64,000 bases of DNA from assembly GCF_000304475.1 (NCBI RefSeq), contig NC_018941.1, positions 1,421,492-1,485,491 on the forward strand. Reading direction: 5' to 3'. Every line of letters starts with the position of its first letter. The first letter of the stretch is position 1. Below the pieces are notes generated by a model. It worked only from the letters and a program-made list of their open reading frames with translations. It searched no databases and was not told the DNA's origin. A program made the translations under genes and the position numbers. Positions 28,300-39,094 of the stretch are shown here, piece after piece. Origin of the DNA: Kazachstania africana CBS 2517. Its lineage: Eukaryota; Ascomycota; Saccharomycetes; Saccharomycetales; Saccharomycetaceae.

Positions 28300-30687
28300 A
28301 TGTCGATACGAATACGACTTATTCTGCTGTTCAGTTTACTTTCAGGATTTGTAAAGGCTCTCCAGACTACACCACCTTTCAAGGAATACTCGTTCAACAA
28401 GTACGAATTAGAATCATATAAAGAACAGGTCCAGAATTTAATTTATTATGGGTTAGATAACTATCTTCATTATGGCTACCCATATGATGAAGTGAAGCCT
28501 ATTTCCTGCATTCCAAAGTCTAGAAACTTTGAAAATGCAGGAGATCTACCGACCAATGACGTCCTAGGAAATTTCACTACCACTTTAATTGATTCTCTAA
28601 CCACTGTAGCGATAATAGGTGACAAACAAAAATTCAAGGAATTGGTAACTTTGATGAAGGATACCTACCCCAATTCCAATTTCAATATCCCAGCTACTAT
28701 TCAGGTATTTGAAACGACCATTCGTGTGGTGGGTGGTCTTATCAGCGCCCATCTGTACGCTACTGATCCTTCTAAGAAAGCTTATATGAATCCTGAGGAA
28801 TACGATGGATTTTTGTTGACATTGGCTAGCGATATGGCAGACAGATTGCTACCAGCATATTTGACATCCACTGGATTACCCGTATCTCGAGTTAACTTAA
28901 GGTATAAGACAGGTAGGATTCCCCATGATCAATTATACGAAAATAATGTTGCTGCCATGGCTTCTCCAATGTTCGAGTTCACAATGCTTTCATATTTAAC
29001 AGGCGATTCTAAATATGAACAAGTCACAAGATATGCTTTCAATAAAGTTTGGTCGATGAAATCTAGATTAAATTTGTTACCCATATCTTTTAACCCTGAG
29101 CAAAGACTTTGTTACTCCACTATGTCTGGGATTGGTGCATCTATTGATTCATTTTACGAATACGCATTAAAGGGAGCTGTACTTTTTGATGATGCTGAAT
29201 TATATCGAATCTGGGAAGATTCTTACGAGGCACTACGAATCAACTCCAAAAGCGATTGGTTTTACACCAACGTCGAAGCAAACTCTGGATACATAGTAAC
29301 GAATTGGATAGATTCATTGAGTGCGTTTTTCCCAGGTTTACAGGTGCTGGCCGGTGAAGTAGAGGATGCAACATTAAAGAATCTCATGTCATTAAAATTG
29401 TGGAATACGTACGGTGGTATACCTGAAAGATGGAAGTTTGAAAGTGACAAGGATAATAATGAAAATAAAGATAATCCACTTCCTTTAGAGTGGTATCCAT
29501 TGAGACCTGAATTTATAGAATCGACATACTTCCTATACAGAGCCACAAGAGATCCTTTTTATTTGAATATTGGTAAACAAATCCTGAACGATTTCCAAAC
29601 GAGATTCAAATCGAAATGTGGATTTTCCGGTATACAGCATTTATTGCATGGAACAAGCCAAGATAGAATGGAATCCTTTGTTCTCAGTGAATCATTGAAA
29701 TACTTGTTTTTATTGTTTGATGAAAATAATGAACTTCATAAAAGCAGAGACAACGTTATTTTCAGTACTGAAGCTCATCCGTTTTGGTTGAAACCAAAAC
29801 AAATTCGAAGTTATAAAATTGCTGCGAAGAATAACGATCCGCTATATTCTAATCATTTGATACAAGTCAAGTTAAATGAGGCTAAATATTTGAAAGGCTT
29901 ACATAAAGTTAAAGCAGGATCAAAATTAAAAAAATTAGCCAGGCAAATTTTTGATAGTGGAATTGACAACGAAGAAGCAATCAAACCTAATCCAAAGAAT
30001 TCATCAAACACAGAAAGACCATTTAATAATGGTATGTGCAAGAAAATAATCAGTGAATATGCTAACGGATACACACTACCCTCTTCGCCCTTGTTGAGTC
30101 GTCTCAATGTATTGTTTGACATTGACCGAAGATATAACAACACTTTGATCAGACCGGAATATCTGAAAGATTACCAGGGCATGGAGATTAGGAATGGATT
30201 TTATTCCCACTGGGCTGATCCAAAATATAGTAAATCTAAGGTCCCTGCAACTACGGAATCATTTGATTTAATTTTCGATTATACGGGGGACTACGAATCA
30301 CCCATAGAAATTGACAATGATATATTAAAATGTAAGTCCTTCAACGGAAGAAGAAAGCTCAGATTAGAACGAGTAAGACCCGGGACAGTTGACACTTTTG
30401 GCAATCGCTACTCGTTTGAACCATTTATAGAACTAGACCGCAAAGACGTTACGAAGAAAACATGCGACAAAGTTGATGAACTGTATTCTTCAGCTGTACT
30501 ATATAGAGCCGCGATGCTAGACGGCATCCCCCTTTCAGAAAACGGTAGCATACATATCAACAAGTCCGCAATTATCGTACATGAGGGCAATGATACTACT
30601 GATGACATTGACATCTCTCTGGGAATGAACAGGAACAACCAGCTCTTATTCGGTTGCATCCCAGTAGTGAACATCTTCTTGGAGTGA
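28300..30687 (+). CDS. MNL1: ER alpha-1,2-mannosidase of the ERAD pathway (Htm1/Mnl1)
   Basis: This 795-residue glycosyl hydrolase family 47 enzyme of the ER lumen trims mannose on misfolded glycoproteins to the Man7 signal read by Yos9, and works as a complex with Pdi1. A signal peptide covers about residues 1-20. The GH47 domain runs from about 36 to 510 (KEQVQNLIYYGLDNYLHYGYPYDE, GNFTTTLIDSLTTVAIIGD, EYALKGAVLF, PLRPEFIESTYFLYRATRDP), and a C-terminal Htm1-specific region of about 285 residues follows. The length is essentially equal to S. cerevisiae Htm1 (796). The locus is YHR204W by order, directly before SCH9. Confidence 0.96.
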   Translation: MSIRIRLILLFSLLSGFVKALQTTPPFKEYSFNKYELESYKEQVQNLIYYGLDNYLHYGYPYDEVKPISCIPKSRNFENAGDLPTNDVLGNFTTTLIDSLTTVAIIGDKQKFKELVTLMKDTYPNSNFNIPATIQVFETTIRVVGGLISAHLYATDPSKKAYMNPEEYDGFLLTLASDMADRLLPAYLTSTGLPVSRVNLRYKTGRIPHDQLYENNVAAMASPMFEFTMLSYLTGDSKYEQVTRYAFNKVWSMKSRLNLLPISFNPEQRLCYSTMSGIGASIDSFYEYALKGAVLFDDAELYRIWEDSYEALRINSKSDWFYTNVEANSGYIVTNWIDSLSAFFPGLQVLAGEVEDATLKNLMSLKLWNTYGGIPERWKFESDKDNNENKDNPLPLEWYPLRPEFIESTYFLYRATRDPFYLNIGKQILNDFQTRFKSKCGFSGIQHLLHGTSQDRMESFVLSESLKYLFLLFDENNELHKSRDNVIFSTEAHPFWLKPKQIRSYKIAAKNNDPLYSNHLIQVKLNEAKYLKGLHKVKAGSKLKKLARQIFDSGIDNEEAIKPNPKNSSNTERPFNNGMCKKIISEYANGYTLPSSPLLSRLNVLFDIDRRYNNTLIRPEYLKDYQGMEIRNGFYSHWADPKYSKSKVPATTESFDLIFDYTGDYESPIEIDNDILKCKSFNGRRKLRLERVRPGTVDTFGNRYSFEPFIELDRKDVTKKTCDKVDELYSSAVLYRAAMLDGIPLSENGSIHINKSAIIVHEGNDTTDDIDISLGMNRNNQLLFGCIPVVNIFLE

Positions 30688-31259
30688 ATACACTATATAA
30701 TATGCATACAGGGCGATGCCAATGCCTCAGTTGAACATTGCATCTTTCTAACCATTGATCTAGGCTCTTCTTGCATGAAGAATTCTATCTTGCAAAATTT
30801 CCTGATAAGGAATCTGAGAAGTGCATCCCCTCCTAAAAGAGGAACCCATCGCCCGAAAAAGGAAAAGCGAAAGAAAATAAAAAATATTGGTAAATTTAAA
30901 AGTTTTCTTTATCTTTGTTTTATAATCGTTATATTTTGAACAGGCTCCCAAGTTGTGAAGAGATTCAACAATCCCAAAGTCCCACTCTTTCTCCTTTCTG
31001 GCGGTGTTTGTGTTTTGATACTTCAGGACTAAATCATAGGAAGTTACTAGTCATTGTATATCTTTCCCATCCACAACTTTTCTTTTTTTTCCTTTTTTCT
31101 TTTTCCTTTTTCCTTTCATTGATAGCATAAGCTACCATCCCATTATTACACCACTGTTTCATTACTATTTAACAGGTATATCTTCAGGCAATCAGTGGTT
31201 TATTCTAATTGCAGTTAGGCATTTATTTACAAAGCTACTTTATAAACAGAAACAAAGAT
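30688..31259. other. MNL1-SCH9 intergenic region
   Basis: This 0.57-kb promoter region includes a long pyrimidine tract (31078-31118, mostly T with C) about 150 bp before the SCH9 ATG, a common nucleosome-depleting element in yeast promoters. No gene is supported. Confidence 0.55.
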
Positions 31260-33590
31260 ATGATGAATTTCTTTGGATCCAAGAATGAATCTAATCCTGA
31301 TTCAACCAAGAATAATAATGCAAATCTCAGATTAAATATTAATACTTCAAATAATGCTTATTTTCCCAAGTTCACAGCACAAACAGCAACACCAACCACT
31401 GCTATAAGTCAGAATCTATACGCGATAGGAACCACAGGGTTGGCAGGTATAAATAATGAATCTCCCCTCTCTCAAGGCGACAACAATAATGGACTGACCG
31501 CTGCTACAAACAACCCTCAAGTATTAATATCACAACCAACTTCATCATCTACCTATACAGCTAAAGAATCCTTAACGCAGGTCTCACATGGATATTCTTC
31601 CTTGTCTTCAGGAAGTTCCACTATGACGAATCATAGCAACATACAGCAACATCATGATACGAAAGATACTGGCACCCTTTCATCTCGTCTGCATAACGGA
31701 CAACCAGAAGCTACTGCAACCACTTTTGCAAAGGGCTCCGATGCAGACACTGATATACCGAGAGGAAGATTAGAAGTCACCATCATACAAGCTAGAAATC
31801 TCTCAATCAGAACAACGAACTCTCAACCTTATGTTGTTTGTACTTTTGAAAGCTCAGAATTTATTTCAGATGGTCCAGAAACGATAAAAAACACACACTC
31901 AGATTTAAGTGGAAAACATAACAAATTGAGCGTAGATTTACCTGTAGTTAGGGAATTTAAGAAAAGACCACTCTATACACATAGTTCATCCTCGCAACTA
32001 GATAAACTAATAATTAATAATAATGCAACTAATGAAGGTGAAAATGCTCTGGTCAGAAACGCCAATGACCTAGATAATACCCTTAACGACAGCAATTCTT
32101 CCAATCCAACATGGCACCATAAAGCTACTTTTGATGTAATTGGCGCACATTCGGAGCTGGATATATCAGTGTACGATGCTCTAAATGATGATATGTTTTT
32201 AGGCCAAACAAGATTACACCCTCGTATTCATAATTCCAGAATGGTATCGTCTGAAAATTGGTATAAATTACAAAGCCGTGTAATCGATGAGAACGTCAGC
32301 GGTGAAATTTTAATCAAATGGAACTATTCATCGATTAAGAAGAGACACTATGGCCCTCAAGATTTTGAAGTGTTGAGATTACTTGGGAAAGGTACTTTTG
32401 GTCAGGTATATCAAGTAAGAAAAAAAGATACGAAAAGAATATATGCAATGAAAGTTTTATCCAAAAAGGTTATTGTCAAAAAGAATGAAGTGGCCCATAC
32501 TATAGGTGAAAGAAACATTTTAGCAACAACAGCAGGCGATTCATGTCCTTTTATAGTGGGTTTAAAATTTTCATTCCAAACGCCAGCAGATTTATACCTG
32601 GTAACAGATTATATGAGTGGTGGTGAACTGTTTTGGCATTTACAAAAGGAAGGTAGATTTGCAGAATATCGTGCTAAGTTTTACATAGCAGAGTTAGTTT
32701 TAGCTCTAGAATACTTACATGACAATGACATCGTTTATAGAGATTTGAAGCCCGAGAATATCTTATTGGATGCCAATGGTAACATTGCATTATGTGATTT
32801 TGGTCTTTCAAAAGCAGATTTAAAGGACCGTACAAATACCTTTTGTGGAACAACAGAATATTTGGCACCAGAGCTTCTGTTAGATGAAACGGGATACACT
32901 AAAATGGTTGATTTTTGGTCCTTGGGTGTCTTAATATTTGAAATGTGCTGTGGTTGGTCGCCATTTTTTGCTGAAGATAATCAGAGAATGTATCAAAAAA
33001 TTGCCTTTGGTAAAGTAAAATTTCCTCGTGATGTATTATCTCCAGAAGGAAGGTCCTTCGTTAAAGGTCTGTTAAACAGAAATCCAAAGCATAGATTAGG
33101 AGCAATTGATGATGGGAGGGAATTGAGGGCGCATCCTTTTTTCTCTGACATTGATTGGGAAGCATTGAAGCAAAAGAAAATTCCACCACCTTTCAAACCA
33201 CATTTGACTTCTGAAACTGACACATCGAATTTTGATCCAGAATTCACAACAGCTTCAACGTCTTATATGAATAAAAATCAAAATATTGCTGCCACGCCTT
33301 TGTCTCCAGGTATGCAAGCAAAATTCGCCGGTTTCACCTTTGTTGATGAATCTGCAATGGAGGACTTTCACAATTCAACTTATAATAACCGCAAACTTCT
33401 CCAGAATTCATACTATATGGAGCCAGGCTCTTTTATCCCAGGTAATCCAAATTTACCGCCCGATGAAGATGTGATAGATGATGAACAAGAGTATGAAAAT
33501 GACAAGATTACTAATGGATCTAGCCAAATTGACTTTGATGGGGATCATCACATGGATGATGAGTTCGTCAGTGGCAGATTCGAAATTTAA
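31260..33590 (+). CDS. SCH9: AGC-family protein kinase Sch9
   Basis: This 776-residue kinase is the S6K/Akt-like TORC1 effector controlling growth, ribosome synthesis and ageing, associated with the vacuole. A Ser/Asn/Thr-rich N-terminus is followed by a C2 domain (about 169-356) and the kinase domain (about 369-627) with GKGTFGQV, Lys398, YRDLKPEN (Asp495) and DFG (Asp513). The PDK1-site threonine is Thr527 in TNTFCGT. The C-terminal tail keeps the TORC1 sites: ATPLSP (Thr679, Ser682) and hydrophobic motif FAGFTF (Thr693). Start choice: MMNFF at 31260 matches S. cerevisiae Sch9; the upstream extension begins at a TTG. The locus is YHR205W by order. Confidence 0.97.
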   Translation: MMNFFGSKNESNPDSTKNNNANLRLNINTSNNAYFPKFTAQTATPTTAISQNLYAIGTTGLAGINNESPLSQGDNNNGLTAATNNPQVLISQPTSSSTYTAKESLTQVSHGYSSLSSGSSTMTNHSNIQQHHDTKDTGTLSSRLHNGQPEATATTFAKGSDADTDIPRGRLEVTIIQARNLSIRTTNSQPYVVCTFESSEFISDGPETIKNTHSDLSGKHNKLSVDLPVVREFKKRPLYTHSSSSQLDKLIINNNATNEGENALVRNANDLDNTLNDSNSSNPTWHHKATFDVIGAHSELDISVYDALNDDMFLGQTRLHPRIHNSRMVSSENWYKLQSRVIDENVSGEILIKWNYSSIKKRHYGPQDFEVLRLLGKGTFGQVYQVRKKDTKRIYAMKVLSKKVIVKKNEVAHTIGERNILATTAGDSCPFIVGLKFSFQTPADLYLVTDYMSGGELFWHLQKEGRFAEYRAKFYIAELVLALEYLHDNDIVYRDLKPENILLDANGNIALCDFGLSKADLKDRTNTFCGTTEYLAPELLLDETGYTKMVDFWSLGVLIFEMCCGWSPFFAEDNQRMYQKIAFGKVKFPRDVLSPEGRSFVKGLLNRNPKHRLGAIDDGRELRAHPFFSDIDWEALKQKKIPPPFKPHLTSETDTSNFDPEFTTASTSYMNKNQNIAATPLSPGMQAKFAGFTFVDESAMEDFHNSTYNNRKLLQNSYYMEPGSFIPGNPNLPPDEDVIDDEQEYENDKITNGSSQIDFDGDHHMDDEFVSGRFEI

Positions 33591-34028
33591 ATAACATTAA
33601 TCAAGTAAATATATTTAGAAAAACGGATTAATATCATGTATTATTGATTTTTGTTTATTAACCTTCTTGAACAGGAAATTAGATTAACCAGCGAGATTAA
33701 ACCGGAAAGACTTACCTAATGGAGAAATTACTAAGGACCATCTCATTTCTTCGGGGCCAAAAAAAAAAAATAAAGGAAGAAATAAAGCAAGCAAGGAAAA
33801 ATACAAGAAGAGTACAATAATTCTACCAAGTAGTCTTTACCGGAGGAATCTTTAGAGTATAGAATTAGCTGCTAGTACCATTTGGCGTGTTAGAAGAACA
33901 CAAGAACACAGTAAAATAATAGTTAAACTTGCGAAGGACGAATTTTGAAGATTACACAACAAATATTCCAATTTTTTACGTGCTTATTATAGATAGACAG
34001 TCTGAAATCTCAGTCGTTTCTTCACAAG
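33591..34028. other. SCH9-SKN7 intergenic region
   Basis: This 0.44-kb SKN7 promoter region contains an A-run of 10 near 33760 and no other recognised motif or gene. Confidence 0.5.
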
Positions 34029-35666
34029 ATGAGTTTCGATTCACATAACTTAAATGTAGATATTCCAGCTGTTATGAAGGCTTCGGCTAATTTGATCCCC
34101 GCTGAAGCTGATTTGCAAAACATCACCACTGAAACAACTACCAATATTAGTGGAAATAAAAGCAAAACTAATAGTTCCAAAAATAATAGTAAGGCAGCAT
34201 CCAATGAGTTCGTTAGAAAACTTTACAACATCTTAGAAAATAATGAATACCCAGATATTGTTCGCTGGACAGCTAGAGGTGACAGTTTTGTTGTTTTGGA
34301 TACTGGAAAATTTACGACAAAAATTTTACCAAATCACTTCAAGCATTCAAATTTTGCCAGTTTCGTTAGACAGCTGAATAAATATGATTTTCACAAAATC
34401 AAAACTAAACCAGATGATAAAGAAAAGCTGATATATGGTGAACTAAGCTGGGAATTTCAGCATCCTTGTTTTAGAATTCATGATGCATCTCAATTGGACA
34501 ATATAAAAAGAAAATTAACATCTCAAAAGAAGATGGATGATCGTCCCCCTGTTGGCGTTAATAAAAACCATCCCTCCCAACAAAATGAACAGGGAGCGAT
34601 GCATACTGTTAGTAATGACACTATCAATCTTTTACGAAAAAGAGTCGATGGTTTAGAAAAAGAGTTACGAATGTACAAAGACGAGAACTTAAACTCTAAA
34701 GTGGAAGTTCAAAAGCTAAATTCCAAATACAATACGGTTTTGAGTAGTCTTGTTGCATTCAAAACGGTTAACGAAAATTTAATGAACAATTTCAACATAC
34801 TGTGTTCCACTTTAGTAAATCATGGGATTGAACTACCCCACCCACTATATGCTACCGGTAATTATCATTCCAGCAAGAGCACTGGCCCTGATAGCAGTGG
34901 TAATAGTTCGAAAACGCATAATCCCCTACCTCTAATGGTGCAAGATACTAAATTTCATTCACAGCAACAAGGGGTCGTACATCAAGCAGATTCAATGATG
35001 AATATATCAAACAATACAACTATATCACCTCCTGTAAAGAGTGAAGAATCGTTAGACCTTAATAATATCGTTCTTAGGAAGGGCTTTCACGTCTTACTAG
35101 TTGAAGACGACGCTATCTCAATTCAACTTTGTTCCAAATTCCTTAGAAAATATGGTTGTACAGTGGAGGTTGTTACTGATGGCCTTTCTGCAATTTCAAC
35201 TTTAGAGAAGTTTAGATATGATCTCGTACTAATGGATATTGTGATGCCCAACTTAGATGGAGCAACTGCTACGTCCATTATAAGGAGCTTCGATAACCAA
35301 ACACCGATCATTGCTATGACAGGTAATATTGAAGACCAAGATTTAATAACTTATTTGCAACATGGCATGAACGACATCTTAGCTAAACCGTTTACTAGAG
35401 ATGACCTGCATTCTATGTTGATACGCTACCTTAAAGATAGAGTGCCTTTATGCGAACAACAATCATCACAGCAAGACAGGAGATTATCTTCTCAATCAAG
35501 CCACAACCAGTCCAATACTCCACAACAACATTTACAGCTATCCGTGGCTCCACAACAGATATCTCCCAGTAGCACTCAATTTCCGTCAAGTAACCAATCG
35601 CAGTCAGCATTTCATAATACAGCATACGATGAGAATTCTCATATTTTGAAGAAACAACATACATAA
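34029..35666 (+). CDS. SKN7: Response regulator and HSF-type transcription factor Skn7
   Basis: This 545-residue nuclear factor combines an HSF-type DNA-binding domain with a receiver domain. It is phosphorylated through the Sln1-Ypd1 phosphorelay in response to cell-wall and osmotic cues, and acts with Yap1 in oxidative stress. The HSF domain lies at about 59-165 (FVRKLYNILENNEYPDIVRW), a coiled coil at about 198-256, and the receiver at about 353-472. The phospho-acceptor is Asp403 (VLMDIVMPNLDG), the acidic pocket is Glu359-Asp361 and the conserved Lys is Lys453 (LAKPF). The tail is Gln/Ser-rich. The locus is YHR206W by order. A Skn7/Yap1 partner site lies before the OYE gene at 54.7 kb. 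Confidence 0.98.
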   Translation: MSFDSHNLNVDIPAVMKASANLIPAEADLQNITTETTTNISGNKSKTNSSKNNSKAASNEFVRKLYNILENNEYPDIVRWTARGDSFVVLDTGKFTTKILPNHFKHSNFASFVRQLNKYDFHKIKTKPDDKEKLIYGELSWEFQHPCFRIHDASQLDNIKRKLTSQKKMDDRPPVGVNKNHPSQQNEQGAMHTVSNDTINLLRKRVDGLEKELRMYKDENLNSKVEVQKLNSKYNTVLSSLVAFKTVNENLMNNFNILCSTLVNHGIELPHPLYATGNYHSSKSTGPDSSGNSSKTHNPLPLMVQDTKFHSQQQGVVHQADSMMNISNNTTISPPVKSEESLDLNNIVLRKGFHVLLVEDDAISIQLCSKFLRKYGCTVEVVTDGLSAISTLEKFRYDLVLMDIVMPNLDGATATSIIRSFDNQTPIIAMTGNIEDQDLITYLQHGMNDILAKPFTRDDLHSMLIRYLKDRVPLCEQQSSQQDRRLSSQSSHNQSNTPQQHLQLSVAPQQISPSSTQFPSSNQSQSAFHNTAYDENSHILKKQHT

Positions 35667-35902
35667 TTCCACACTTAAAACAATAAATCAAGAGAGGTAA
35701 ATTTCTTAGTTTCACAAAAATCACATTAATTATTTTGATTCCTTGAAGTGGACAACGACATGAGTTTTTTCTGAAGGATACCCAATTGTTCAAATCTTGC
35801 ATAGACTTTTGTTTTATTAAAAAGCTACGAGTAAACAAAATGTAATTGTCGTATTAGTTTGTATACAGTATATCATTGTAGTATATGTTATTCTTCACTT
35901 TT

Positions 35903-37357
35903 TCATTCTTCAACTGCAAAAGTTACATTGCTGTCAAATCGGACAGAGGTCCGTCTTCTCCCACCAAAACCTAAGGTTTCAGGTATTTCTAAATCAAATT
36001 CTTGTGGATTTTTCAGCAGCTCTGTTAAATCGGGTCTTCTACTTTTCATTGATGATTTTCTTCTTTTCTTTTCGTCCAAAACTTTCAATTGAGATGTCTC
36101 AGAGTTGATGCGCAATTTCGAGTACTTAAGCTCTTTCAGGCAACGACTACATTTACACAAAAACCCCCAATTCACTCTCAATTCTCTTCTCCTTAAATTC
36201 ACACCATGTAATGGATTAACATATGTGAGAAATATTTCCTCTCCTGGCTTGATTTTTCTTCTAGCATACACTTTCAATTCTAACTTGCTATCGATCTCGT
36301 AGCGGGCATTAGGTTCACAACTATGATTCGCTAAAGAAGTTAGTTGATAAACCTGATTGGAAATTTGATTTATGTTGAACTTCCCTATATAACATAGAAA
36401 TCGTTCCAAATCGATATCACCTTCAAGCATCGGAAAAGTCTTTGTAAATAGACTATAAGCTTCTTGCCATACAGATTCCGGATCATCTACTGCCATTGCA
36501 CCGCTTGTAATATCAAGTGTTCCACCAATATTAGTGGAATCACTCAAATTTATTCTAATTCTTTGTGATACTTGGGCCAATGATTCAAATTGGGCCCTTG
36601 TTTTTGTCGAATCTTCTTCATTTGAAAGTAGAATTTTGGCAAATATGATTCCAACAGAATACGCAGCTACAAACAATTTTTCTTGACAATATTTTGCAAA
36701 TAGTATCCAGTTGTGAGATTTAATTGTTATTTTAGACTTATTTTTAGATTTGTCATGATATAGTGCAGAATGAATAATATCGTTTTTTCTACACGTCTTT
36801 GTACACCAAACACCATTACAATCATTACAATCAAGGCCATTTTTGATAATGAAATGAGAACTAATGTTACTTAGTGAGTTCCCGCAATAAATACACGCTT
36901 TGCCACTTTTAATCAAGGCCATTTTGTCCATTGGAGGTATTACCACAATGGGAGAAGATTCCGTGTATATCAAATCACCTACATCGAGAGCGGTCTTTGC
37001 CAGCAGTTTTCTTTCTTCATTATTGCAAGCAATGTCTACCTTCTTATAACTCTTTTTTAGCAGAATGGGGGGAAATTCTATTCGGTCATCATAAGTATTC
37101 AATTGTGACTCATCGTTAAAATATAAGCTATGCTTTATTAGAGTATCTCTCAGCACATCTTCCTCAAGTTGCCACTCTACATGCCTTTTCTGAACTTTTT
37201 GGTACAGTCGAGAAATCTCTAACCCTTCAGAGGAAGGCTCCTCTCTCCATAGGAGTACAACGTCGTCGACTATTTGCCTTACAGTTGGCTTGACACTATC
37301 AGGAGGCTGCGACGGTACAGCATCGTTTAATAATAACGTCTTAATGGTAACTGGCAT
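35903..37357 (-). CDS. SET5: Histone H4 lysine methyltransferase Set5
   Basis: This 484-residue enzyme monomethylates histone H4 Lys5, Lys8 and Lys12. A split SET domain (about 107-400) surrounds a MYND-like zinc region at about 155-190 (CIYCGN ... CNDCNGVWCTKTC). The catalytic motifs are ANHSCEPNARYE (about 343-354) and LTYVNPLHG (Tyr379). A post-SET CKCSRC follows at about 402-407. The tail motif PETLGFGGRRRTSVRFDSNV is shared with S. cerevisiae Set5, which has 526 residues. The start is the ATG at 37357; six codons upstream there is only TTG. It is convergent with SKN7, as in S. cerevisiae (YHR207C). Confidence 0.96.
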   Translation of the reverse strand: MPVTIKTLLLNDAVPSQPPDSVKPTVRQIVDDVVLLWREEPSSEGLEISRLYQKVQKRHVEWQLEEDVLRDTLIKHSLYFNDESQLNTYDDRIEFPPILLKKSYKKVDIACNNEERKLLAKTALDVGDLIYTESSPIVVIPPMDKMALIKSGKACIYCGNSLSNISSHFIIKNGLDCNDCNGVWCTKTCRKNDIIHSALYHDKSKNKSKITIKSHNWILFAKYCQEKLFVAAYSVGIIFAKILLSNEEDSTKTRAQFESLAQVSQRIRINLSDSTNIGGTLDITSGAMAVDDPESVWQEAYSLFTKTFPMLEGDIDLERFLCYIGKFNINQISNQVYQLTSLANHSCEPNARYEIDSKLELKVYARRKIKPGEEIFLTYVNPLHGVNLRRRELRVNWGFLCKCSRCLKELKYSKLRINSETSQLKVLDEKKRRKSSMKSRRPDLTELLKNPQEFDLEIPETLGFGGRRRTSVRFDSNVTFAVEE

Positions 37358-37528
37358 CAAACGACTGGCGACCAAGGTAGATCTAAGTATAATGAAGCCT
37401 TTCTATATGTAACTTTTCAATAAGTTGTGAATATTCGATGAGCTTTCTGAACAATCTAGATTTCTCGAGTCCAGCGGAGGAAAGTAAGAGCGAGCAATAT
37501 CTGATAAAAACATTCCCATATTTAATGA

Positions 37529-38308
37529 ATGTTTAATAGAAAATGTATAGTGGAATCTGTGCATGTTCCTGAGTGGAAGTCACTGCAAAAACTGTATACC
37601 ATGTATAAAACGAATCTGATCATGTTAGGTAAGCGTGGCTTACATTATAGCACGGCTCAATTCAAAACGAAAATTAAGCCAAAGAGGTGGATCCCTTATT
37701 CGATATTTGGTGTCAGCTTCTTTACTGGCTGGATATTTACACAACAAATGACTTTTACCGATTTAATGGCATACTGGCGTTATGATAAGTTACCGCAGGA
37801 TGCAGAAGAAGTGAGGAACTATCAAGGTAATCTGCTTCAACGAGCAGAACGCCTCCCTGTGGTTAGACAGTTAAAATCTTCTGGATATATCGAAGTGTTT
37901 CCAAAGAGAAGAACTGATGATAAATTGATCGATCAGACATTGAGTACACCAGGTGGCATTGCAATTTCTCCCAAGATATACTACAACCCAGCAAGTAAAG
38001 AAACCGTGGGTATTTATCATTTGGGGATGAAACTGACGGGATATCCCTTTATAGTTCATGGTGGCATCTTGGCTACAGTTATGGAAGATTTAATGAGGGA
38101 AAGTGTAAAGATTATTAAAAACAAAGAAGGTGAGAAAACCAAAGACTTGAAAGTCTCATACAAATTACCCACGCTTGCCAATCAGTTTGTAGTAATTAGG
38201 ACTACAAAAATTGAGAACATTGGGAAAAACATCAAATTAAGTGTGGATGTTATGGATGAAACCGGGAATAGGAACTTGGTAAAGGGTCAAGGAATATTCA
38301 GTGCATAA
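37529..38308 (+). CDS. FMP10: Mitochondrial hotdog-fold (thioesterase-like) protein Fmp10
   Basis: This 259-residue mitochondrial protein of unknown function has a C-terminal hotdog thioesterase-like fold. A basic N-terminus fits a presequence. A membrane-like segment lies at about 55-72 (IPYSIFGVSFFTGWIFTQQM). The hotdog region (about 150-259) contains GYPFIVHGGILATVMEDLM, the usual helix motif of thioesterase-superfamily proteins. It resembles S. cerevisiae FMP10 (YER182W). It is convergent with FAU1 next door, which is also its neighbour in S. cerevisiae (YER183C). Met25 is an alternative start. Confidence 0.88.
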   Translation: MFNRKCIVESVHVPEWKSLQKLYTMYKTNLIMLGKRGLHYSTAQFKTKIKPKRWIPYSIFGVSFFTGWIFTQQMTFTDLMAYWRYDKLPQDAEEVRNYQGNLLQRAERLPVVRQLKSSGYIEVFPKRRTDDKLIDQTLSTPGGIAISPKIYYNPASKETVGIYHLGMKLTGYPFIVHGGILATVMEDLMRESVKIIKNKEGEKTKDLKVSYKLPTLANQFVVIRTTKIENIGKNIKLSVDVMDETGNRNLVKGQGIFSA

Positions 38309-38342
38309 TTACTTAACGAAAAATGTAAATATTATATAATAA

Positions 38343-38999
38343 TTATTTATTCAATTTATCTTCATGGATCCAATGAAGTTTGCCATCTCCGGACGCAATA
38401 CAGTCCATGACATAATCGTGAGGTTCCAAAGGGATATGATCTACAACTTGTTGGTTCAGAGCCAATCCCACAAGCAATGGAGTGTCACTCCTATGGTGCA
38501 ATTGATATCTTCTGAAAAAGTCATCGTAATAACCTGCTCCCCATCCCAATCTTGCACCATCTTTAACATTGAAGGCAACACCAGGGACAAGAATAATGTC
38601 CAGTTTTGCAGGCAAAGGCGCAGGGCCCTCTTCAGGGGGTTCTCTAAGCTTATATTTGCCACTCGGTTTCAAACTGCAAACTTGCTCCAAGTTCTGCATT
38701 TTGTGGAAAGTTAAATGGGGGTGATGTCTCTCTTGTTTACCTCTCAACGTTACATGCCTTGTTTTCCTAGTGTGAGTACAACGTGGAAGATACACATTGT
38801 TACCCTGTGAGAACAAATATTGGAGAATCTCAAAAGTGTTCACTTCACCATGATCCATACTCATAAAGCAAGCTACTGAATAGCTTGGTTTGATCAGTGG
38901 TTTTAGCGCATTGGTGATATGTTTGGACTGTACCTCAACTTCTGACTTGTTAATAGTCTCTAAAGTTTTTGCAATGCTCTTTCTTAACGCTTGCTTCAT
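38343..38999 (-). CDS. FAU1: 5-formyltetrahydrofolate cyclo-ligase
   Basis: This 218-residue enzyme converts 5-formyl-THF to 5,10-methenyl-THF with ATP, returning stored folate to the one-carbon pool. Family motifs are the N-terminal RKSIAKTLETINKSEVEVQS, the Gly-rich ATP-site loop VPGVAFNVKDGARLGWGAGYYDDFF (split here as VPGVAFN and RLGWGAGYYDD, about residues 146-172) and the C-terminal VVDHIPLEPHDYVMD. S. cerevisiae Fau1 (YER183C) has 211 residues. It is convergent with FMP10 and divergent from BAT1. Confidence 0.95.
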   Translation of the reverse strand: MKQALRKSIAKTLETINKSEVEVQSKHITNALKPLIKPSYSVACFMSMDHGEVNTFEILQYLFSQGNNVYLPRCTHTRKTRHVTLRGKQERHHPHLTFHKMQNLEQVCSLKPSGKYKLREPPEEGPAPLPAKLDIILVPGVAFNVKDGARLGWGAGYYDDFFRRYQLHHRSDTPLLVGLALNQQVVDHIPLEPHDYVMDCIASGDGKLHWIHEDKLNK

Positions 39000-39082
39000 T
39001 TATGTACTCCTCACAGAGTCTCATTAGCTATCTGAATGTGATACACTCGACCCTACGAAAATGCTCTTTTTTGTTATGCATT

Positions 39083-39091
39083 ATGACTAAT
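39083..39091 (+). promoter_or_regulatory. Gcn4-like site of BAT1
   Basis: ATGACTAAT differs from the Gcn4 consensus ATGACTCAT by one base. It lies about 150 bp before the BAT1 ATG and 3 bp from a Leu3 site, which makes a functional role plausible. Confidence 0.5.
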
Positions 39092-39094
39092 ATG